Source: Streptomyces litmocidini (GTDB taxonomy: Bacteria > Actinomycetota > Actinomycetes > Streptomycetales > Streptomycetaceae). From it: a DNA stretch of 64,000 nt. Location of the stretch: the NCBI RefSeq assembly GCF_014649755.1, contig NZ_BMTQ01000014.1:158623-222622 (forward strand), given 5' to 3'. Each line of letters starts with the position of its first letter. Position 1 is the stretch's first letter. The notes under the pieces are model-generated. The model saw nothing but the letters and a program-made list of their open reading frames with translations, was not told where the DNA came from and ran no database searches. Positions 59,301 through 64,000 of the stretch are shown piece after piece. The translations under genes and the position numbers were made by a program.

Positions 59301-62300
59301 CTCGTCCTCCGACCTCGGGGACATCGGCGAGGACCGCGCGAACGGCGACACCTCGGACGACTCCTGCACCCGCTACGAGTACGCCCGCAACACCGACAAG
59401 AACCTGCTGACCCTGGTCAAGCGCGTCCACACGGTCGCGGTCGGTTGCGCCACCACCCCCAGCTATCCCGGTGACGCGATCTCCGACGTCCGCACCCTCT
59501 ACGACGACCTCGCCTACGGCGCGGTCCCGACGAAGGGCGACATCAGCTCCAGCCAGCGGGTCACCGGATACAGCGGCACCACCCCGGTCCTGCAGACCAC
59601 CACGAGCACCGAATACGACGCCCACGGCCGCGTCACGGCGGTCCAGGACGCCAAGAACAACCGGACCACCACCTCCTACACCCCCGCCACCGGCGGCCCG
59701 GTCACGGGGATGAAGGTCACCACCCCGCCCCCGGTCACCGGCGGCATCGGACAGAGCACCTCTTCGACCGTCGACCCTGCCTGGGGCCTGGTCATTGCCA
59801 CGACCGACGCCAACAACCAGCGCACTGACCTGGCCTACGACGCGCTCGGCCGCCTCGTCAGGGTGTGGCTCCCGGGCCGCACCAAGGCCATGGACATCCC
59901 CAACACCGAGTACGCGTACGACATCAACGCGGATGCGGCCAGCGTCGTCACCACCCGGACGCTGAAGCCCAACGGCAACGTCGCGGTCTCCCACGAGCTG
60001 TACGACGGACTCCTGCGCACCCGCCAGACCCAGACCCCCACCCCCAACACCGGGCGGGTACTGAACCTGGTCGAGTACGACTCGCGGGGCCTGGCGGTCG
60101 TCCAGCACGGCCCGTTCTACAACCTGGACGACCCCGGCACGACCGTCGTCGAGCCGCAGTACGCGGTCGGTGGCAACCCGCCGGCGACCGAGACCGTCTA
60201 CGACGGTGCGGGCCGGGCGACGGCCTCCGTCTTCAAGGTCGGCGGCGTCGAGAAGTGGCGCACGCGCACCGTCTTCCACGGCGACTGCACGGACAGCGAC
60301 CCGCCCACGGGCGGCACCCCCACACGTGTTTGCACCGACGCCCAGGGACGCAGGGTCTCGCTCACCGAGTACGAGTCCGACTCCGTCTCCGGCACTGGCC
60401 GCACCACCACCTACGCCTACGACAAGGCGGGCCGTCTCTCCTCGGCCAAGGACGCCACGGCCAAGAACGAGTGGAAGTGGACCTACGACGCCCTCGGACG
60501 CCAGCGCACCGCTGACGACCCCGACAAGGGCGTCACCACGCTGGCCTACGACGAGCTGGACCGGCTGTCCAGCACGACGGACCCGCTCGGCGTCACCCTC
60601 ACGTACCACTACGACAACATCGGCCGCACCACCCGGATCGCCAAGGGGAGCGAGACCCTCAGCTCCTGGGTCTACGACACCCTCCCCAACGGGATCGGCC
60701 GACCGACCGCCGTGTCCACCTTCAGCGGTGGCAACGAGTACAAGTCCGTCGTCAACAGCTACGACGTCAACGGACGCCCCACCTCCACCTCGCTGGTCGT
60801 CCCGGCGGCCGAGGGCAAGCTCGCCGGCACGTACACCACCTCGGCCTCCTACAAGGCCGACGGCGCGGTGGCCGCCGTGACCCTTCCCGCGGCGGGCCCC
60901 CTGCCACCCGAGAAGCTCACCACCGGCTACGACCTCACCGGCCTGCCGACCTTCACCTACGGCACCACCGACTACGTCAGGGAGACCCGCTACTCCAACT
61001 TCGGGGAGGCCGAACAGCTCACCCTCGGCGTCTCCAGCGCCGCCAAGCAGACCTGGCTGACCAACTTCTACGAGGACGGAACCCGCCGCCTCACCGGCAG
61101 CCGCATCGACCGCGAGTCGATCGCCAACCCTGACGTCGACACCACCTACGTCTACGACGCGGTCGGCAACATCAAGACCATCGCGGACGCGCCCACGGGC
61201 AAGGCCGCGGACGTCCAGTGCTTCCAGTACGACTACCTGCGCCGCCTCAAGGCGGCGTGGACCCAAACCGCCACCACCTGCGCGGCGCCCCCGGCGGCGG
61301 GCAGCACGATCGGCGGCCCGGCTCCGTACTGGCACTCCTACGAGTACGACGCTGCCGGCAACCGCACCAAGGAGATCCGCAACCCCGTCAACCCGACGGC
61401 CGGCGGAACCTCCGCGCTGCGGCTCACCACCACGGCCCAGATGCCCGCGGCGGGCGCCGACGGTCCGCACACACTGCCCACCGCGACGGTCACCGCCGAG
61501 ACGGTGAACAGCGCTGGAGCGGTCACCGCCACGACGGGCACCTCGCAGAGCTACGCCTATGACGCGGCCGGAAACACTGTCCGCCGCACGAAGGCGGCCA
61601 CCGCGCAGTCCCCGGCCGTCGACCAGCTGCTGCGCTGGGACGCCATGGGCCGCCTCGTCGGCACCTCCAAGGTGGGGGAGAAGGGCTCGGTCACCGGCAA
61701 CGGCGGCCTCTGCCTCGACCTCAAAGGTGGCGCAACCGCATCCGGCACCGCGATCCAAGGCCTGACCTGTGCCTCCGGCAGCACCGCGCAGGCCTGGGAG
61801 CTCAACAAGGACGAGCAGCTCACCGCCCTCGGTGTCTGCGCCGTTCCCAACGGCACCACCAGCGGCAGCGCGGTCCTCGCCCGTCCCTGTTCCTCCACCG
61901 ACGCCACGCAGAAGTGGAAGATCCAGGACAACGGCACCGTCAAGCACACCGCCACCGGCCTGTGCCTGACCCTGACAGCCACCACCAGCGGAACCACGGC
62001 CACCGCCGCGACCTGCTCCAGCGCCGCCATCCAGCGCTGGACCTTCGCCAAGCACACCACCAACGTGATCCTGTCGGACGGCAACCGCCTCATCCGCAAG
62101 GAGTACGGCAAGGCGACGCTGTACCTCGGCGCCACCGAGCTCACCGTCGACACCAAGAACACCGCCGTCACCACGGACGACACCACCAGTGCCGTCCGCT
62201 ACTACGGACACGGCGGCAAGACCGTCGCGGTCCGCACCTCGGCCACCCAGGTGTATTGGCTCGCCGGCGGCCTCAACGGCACTGCCGAACTCACCATCGA

Positions 62301-63435
62301 CGCGGTGGCCGCGGGCCAGACCGTCAGTCAGCGCCGCACCCTCCCCTTCGGTGAGGTCCGCGGTGCCAACCCGGCGTCCTGGCCCGGACAACAGGGCTTC
62401 GTGGGGTCTGTCAACGACCCCGGCTCCGGCCTCGTCCACATGGGCGTCCGCCAGTACGACCCGGCCCTCGGCCGGTTCCTCTCGGTCGACCCGATCCTGG
62501 ACATCAGCGACTCGCAGCACCTGAACGCGTACGCGTACGGGCGCAACAACCCCCTCATGTTCCCCGACCCCACGGGTCTGTGGTGGGGCTGGTCGGACTG
62601 GGGCCACGCCGCCCTCGACATCGTCGGCCTGGTGCCGGTCCTCGGCGAGGCCGCCGACGTCGCCAACGGCATCTGGTACACGGCCGAGGGCAACTACATC
62701 GACGCCGGGCTCTCCTTCTCGTCCGCGATCCCGCTCGTCGGATACGCCGCCAGCGCCGCCAAGGGCGCGAAGTACGTCGACGAAGGCATCGACGCCGTCC
62801 AGGCGGTCACCAAGGCCACCGACAAGGCCGCTGACGCGAAGGGCGCGGCCAACGCCGCAGACAACGTCACCCCGCCGGCCACACCCAAGCCGAAGGAGGC
62901 TCCCAAGCCGGACAAGCCGGCGAAGGCCAAGGACGACGCGGGGGACCGAGGATCCGGCGCCTCTTCGAAGCGCACCACCCGGAAGGACGCCGACGACCGG
63001 CCCGTCGAGGTGAAGGGCCGGGAGCAGAAGAACGTAGGGGTCAAGGGCAAGGGCCCCGCCAGCGTTTCTCCCGGGCGCCGCGCTGGCGGCGACACGGTCT
63101 TCTCCGGGCACGGCTACTACGGCCACGCGCCGCGCCAGATGATGGTCCCAGAAGGAACCAGGCTGCACTTCTACGTCCCGCACGACGCCACGCTCGCGGA
63201 CAGTGTAGGAAAGGCCGTCGAGGCCGGCGGAGCGGCCGCCCCGAGGGCGGTCGAGTCGTTCGGTCCCGGCGACATCCTCCCCGACTACATCATCGCTCCC
63301 CCCGTGGACCTCAACATCCTCGGCGGGAGCAGGACGGTCACGCAGGCCACGAACATCAGTAGCCTGATCTCCAGAGGCATGGGCGACGTCCACATGGCCA
63401 TCTGCAGAGAGTTCAACTCGATGCACTTCGGGTGA
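56398..63435 (+). CDS. Secreted RHS-repeat polymorphic toxin with ricin-type insert
   Basis: This 2345-aa protein has an N-terminal signal region (VTAWGVVGAVTLTLLQAPAV). An SpvB/TcaC-like segment begins near residue 300 (SLSYSSGSVDGRTA). YD/RHS repeats such as YDALGRLVRVWLPG run from about residue 1080. A ricin-type beta-trefoil insert spans about 1760-1885, with the QxW-like AQAWELN, QKWKIQD and QRWTF. The RHS core is near 1980-2060 (GVRQYDPALGRFLSVDP, AYAYGRNNPL). A pre-toxin segment (DIVGLVPVLGEAADVANG), a Lys/Pro/Ala linker and a 115-aa C-terminal domain from DTVFSGHGYYGHAP follow. The last has SGHG, VPEGTRLHFY and AICREF, resembling the Stv-type domain, tentatively. GAGGAG precedes the ATG. 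Confidence 0.88.
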   Translation: MRIGARGLRARRAFLRRSGGVTAWGVVGAVTLTLLQAPAVGAADGFDEAAREKRRPKTTVMDSVDVTPLAWEKDGEKDAAAEAAAVPYPKAVWPAAGKGVAELPVAGLRARALDGSLTAAEAAVEDRAGTLPVRIVTPPAVRGKLASRNAAAREAGAEALGTQVPGRVDVEVMSRAKTAQAGVDGLLLTVARADGETAAGRITVKIDYKAFAAAYGGDWASRLRVVQHSSCLITSATPGACADGKVLRTSNDRKNGTLTAELALPESTTGTGAAARATAASAPVTGLSVLSVSAGAAGSSGNYAATSLTPSGTWSVAGNSGSFTWQYPMRVPPSVAGPSPQLSLSYSSGSVDGRTASTNSQTSWVGEGFDLSQGYIERSYRSCKDDGHDTEGEEKYDLCWHSDNATMSFGGRNGELVKKSGADASRTLDGNPDMKLEGTWRLKADDGTRVERWSGGFNTGDSKEFWVVTTTDGTRYYFGRNKRTAADGESQESAWQVPVYGDDSGEPCHASTFKDSRCNQTWRWNLDYVVDVHGNSMTLYWDKETNRYGAMRDDVSVAYDRGGYLKRIEYGEREDSDLTTEAPARVVFGVAERCDGAAADCEPGDLKEDTATRWPDVPFDQICTDTDSCKEQWSPAFFSRKRLTSVTTQILKSGSYTPVDTWTLDQSYPATADTSPRSLWLQSITHVGKANGGTSESLKTVFYGVKNTNRVHAEAQDRDPMYKWRIRAIRSESGGEIAVNYKPVECTVSDLPTPYTNTKRCFPSFWSKEGAIGEDEDWFHKYVIDTVIEDDRTVAGLNKTTKYEYYGGAAWRYDDSELAKSKNKTWSQFRGFQTVRTVTGDAGTAQLSSEATYLRGMDGDRTNGDGGTEDVWVTASDGTRIEDKDRLQGYQLEARTYSSVPAATAADRAAKEVNGSVNRPWLSSPTATEGSDEALLLATDRVNTRTAVTGGIRRTAIDHSYDAYGMLTSSSDLGDIGEDRANGDTSDDSCTRYEYARNTDKNLLTLVKRVHTVAVGCATTPSYPGDAISDVRTLYDDLAYGAVPTKGDISSSQRVTGYSGTTPVLQTTTSTEYDAHGRVTAVQDAKNNRTTTSYTPATGGPVTGMKVTTPPPVTGGIGQSTSSTVDPAWGLVIATTDANNQRTDLAYDALGRLVRVWLPGRTKAMDIPNTEYAYDINADAASVVTTRTLKPNGNVAVSHELYDGLLRTRQTQTPTPNTGRVLNLVEYDSRGLAVVQHGPFYNLDDPGTTVVEPQYAVGGNPPATETVYDGAGRATASVFKVGGVEKWRTRTVFHGDCTDSDPPTGGTPTRVCTDAQGRRVSLTEYESDSVSGTGRTTTYAYDKAGRLSSAKDATAKNEWKWTYDALGRQRTADDPDKGVTTLAYDELDRLSSTTDPLGVTLTYHYDNIGRTTRIAKGSETLSSWVYDTLPNGIGRPTAVSTFSGGNEYKSVVNSYDVNGRPTSTSLVVPAAEGKLAGTYTTSASYKADGAVAAVTLPAAGPLPPEKLTTGYDLTGLPTFTYGTTDYVRETRYSNFGEAEQLTLGVSSAAKQTWLTNFYEDGTRRLTGSRIDRESIANPDVDTTYVYDAVGNIKTIADAPTGKAADVQCFQYDYLRRLKAAWTQTATTCAAPPAAGSTIGGPAPYWHSYEYDAAGNRTKEIRNPVNPTAGGTSALRLTTTAQMPAAGADGPHTLPTATVTAETVNSAGAVTATTGTSQSYAYDAAGNTVRRTKAATAQSPAVDQLLRWDAMGRLVGTSKVGEKGSVTGNGGLCLDLKGGATASGTAIQGLTCASGSTAQAWELNKDEQLTALGVCAVPNGTTSGSAVLARPCSSTDATQKWKIQDNGTVKHTATGLCLTLTATTSGTTATAATCSSAAIQRWTFAKHTTNVILSDGNRLIRKEYGKATLYLGATELTVDTKNTAVTTDDTTSAVRYYGHGGKTVAVRTSATQVYWLAGGLNGTAELTIDAVAAGQTVSQRRTLPFGEVRGANPASWPGQQGFVGSVNDPGSGLVHMGVRQYDPALGRFLSVDPILDISDSQHLNAYAYGRNNPLMFPDPTGLWWGWSDWGHAALDIVGLVPVLGEAADVANGIWYTAEGNYIDAGLSFSSAIPLVGYAASAAKGAKYVDEGIDAVQAVTKATDKAADAKGAANAADNVTPPATPKPKEAPKPDKPAKAKDDAGDRGSGASSKRTTRKDADDRPVEVKGREQKNVGVKGKGPASVSPGRRAGGDTVFSGHGYYGHAPRQMMVPEGTRLHFYVPHDATLADSVGKAVEAGGAAAPRAVESFGPGDILPDYIIAPPVDLNILGGSRTVTQATNISSLISRGMGDVHMAICREFNSMHFG

Positions 63436-63450
63436 CAGGCACTGGACCGA

Positions 63451-63488
63451 GCGGCGTGGCACCCGGGCTTTCCCGGGTGCCACGCCGC
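63451..63488. terminator. 17-bp hairpin directly after the RHS gene
   Basis: A 17-bp perfect stem (63451-63467 with 63472-63488) with a 4-base loop lies 15 bases after the RHS stop. It is strong enough to end transcription between toxin and immunity genes. Confidence 0.75.
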
Positions 63489-63494
63489 GCCCCT

Positions 63495-63521
63495 CCGCAC
63501 GTCCCGACAGGGGACGTGCGG
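63495..63521. promoter_or_regulatory. Second hairpin before the immunity gene
   Basis: An 11-bp perfect stem (63495-63505 with 63511-63521) with a 5-base loop follows six bases after the first hairpin and ends 10 bases before GGAAAGG, the immunity gene's ribosome-binding site. It could be a second terminator, a processing site or a translational control element. Confidence 0.55.
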
Positions 63522-63543
63522 TTCTCCTCAGGAAAGGTGAACG

Positions 63544-63945
63544 GTGACGTATTTCGCCGATCTCGCGCCGTACGACTACAGCCCCGAAGCGGAACCGGGC
63601 TGGGTGGCCGTCGGATGGTTGGAACGCGGCAAGGAGTACGAGATCGGCGAGGTATCGCCCCGGATCATGGAAGATCTGACGAACCTCGCCTACCTCGGCG
63701 AAGGACAGACCCGCGGCCGCCACTACTGCGACCTCTGCGACGAGCCCGCGGAACACTGGGCACGATCGCCGCGATTCTCCTCGCGGTTCCGCCTGGGATC
63801 CGCCGAGATCCGCGTCACGAGGGAGGGCGGCGGCGTCTACGCGGCGCCCGACTTGCTTCCCCACTACATCGAGGAACACCTCTACTGCCCCCCTCAGGAG
63901 TTCCTCGACGCGGTGCTCGCGGAATCCGCACGCCGATGGGGCTAG
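63544..63945 (+). CDS. Probable immunity protein (DUF7919-like)
   Basis: This 133-aa cytoplasmic protein starts with GTG behind GGAAAGGTGAACG. It reads MTYFADLAPYDYSPEAEPGW, then VAVGWLERGKEYEIGEV, a pattern I associate with DUF7919-type proteins next to toxin genes. A zinc-ribbon-like HYCDLCDEPAEHW and RVTREGG follow, and HYIEEHLYCPPQEFLDAVL ends the domain. Its position 108 bases after the RHS gene makes an immunity role likely; this is contextual inference. It ends at 63945, next to an apparent IS end. Confidence 0.7.
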   Translation: MTYFADLAPYDYSPEAEPGWVAVGWLERGKEYEIGEVSPRIMEDLTNLAYLGEGQTRGRHYCDLCDEPAEHWARSPRFSSRFRLGSAEIRVTREGGGVYAAPDLLPHYIEEHLYCPPQEFLDAVLAESARRWG

Positions 63946-64000
63946 GTTCTGTCGTCAAATGTCACGCCCACATCAGCAGTGAGGCGAGAGTGACGGCGGC
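63946..64000 (-). mobile_element. End of an insertion sequence, IS5-like, running off the window
   Basis: Immediately after the immunity gene stop, GTTCTGTCGTCAAATGTCACG resembles the end of Streptomyces IS5-type elements. On the minus strand, the frame from the window edge reads AAVTLASLLMWA and stops at 63962-63964, a common transposase C-terminus (about 12 codons visible). The family call rests on this short stretch and memory of such ends. Confidence 0.5.

Noticed and set aside
59167..63879. A 1570-codon minus-strand frame opposite the RHS gene
   Set aside because: It is low-complexity Gly/Val/Asp/Arg sequence mirroring the RHS codons and shows no motif.

Overview
This is a very GC-rich window whose gene content points to a Streptomyces or close relative. 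Evidence includes GTG starts, overlapping GTGA/ATGA junctions, trehalose synthesis from glycogen (TreY, TreZ, GlgX), a MsiK-type sugar ABC operon without its own ATPase, mycothiol-linked enzyme families (TIGR03086, Rv2466c-like), a DUF397/ATPase pair and a SAV2148-type HEPN protein. No tRNA, rRNA or CRISPR array was seen.

Layout. 1-8.5 kb: the 3' end of an EF-G-like gene, an anti-sigma-type ATPase facing a stop-interrupted DUF397 gene, a DUF4232 lipoprotein, an SDR, a SUKH-3 immunity gene still joined to the wreck of a deaminase toxin, a glutamine-amidotransferase-like protein, a TPR protein, a LysR regulator and an M24 peptidase. 8.5-20 kb: treZ, treY and glgX, all on the minus strand but separated by unrelated genes (GNAT, FHA, a shortened P450, small secreted and membrane proteins, an MFS exporter). 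20-31 kb: a small copper-amine-oxidase-like secreted protein with a Tat-type partner, a HEPN protein, a DEDDh exonuclease, a hydrolase, an aminoglycoside-phosphotransferase-like kinase, a sugar ABC operon (permease, permease, binding protein), DUF1697 and a DsbA-like reductase.

31.05-33.5 kb is the oddest stretch: a 2.45-kb unit bounded by 36/37-bp inverted repeats. It holds two divergent copies of a small secreted protein gene, each behind a 243-bp leader that is about 95% identical between copies. 33.5-43.7 kb is a coherent assimilatory sulfur block read right to left: Cys-containing leader peptide, cysI, a 59-aa zinc-ribbon protein, cysH, cysC, cysD, cysN, a second candidate leader, a sulfonate/taurine-type ABC importer and a CbiX-type chelatase that could supply sirohydrochlorin iron for CysI sirohaem.

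43.7-53.2 kb is increasingly decayed: repeats, a GAF regulator, an AidB-like acyl-CoA dehydrogenase, a YihY protein, a twice-frameshifted AraC gene running into a VOC gene that has lost its stop, then fragments of RsgA and of a zinc-ribbon protein, and a micro-ORF behind a perfect 9-nt Shine-Dalgarno sequence. 53.2-64 kb is a polymorphic-toxin locus: a secreted DNRLRE/LamG protein, a 2345-aa secreted RHS protein with an embedded ricin-type lectin domain and a short C-terminal effector domain, two strong hairpins, a likely immunity gene, and what looks like the end of an IS element at the window edge.

Three minus-strand genes (treZ, treY and the AidB-like gene) each end in a short tandem repeat that looks like a copy of their own 3' end.
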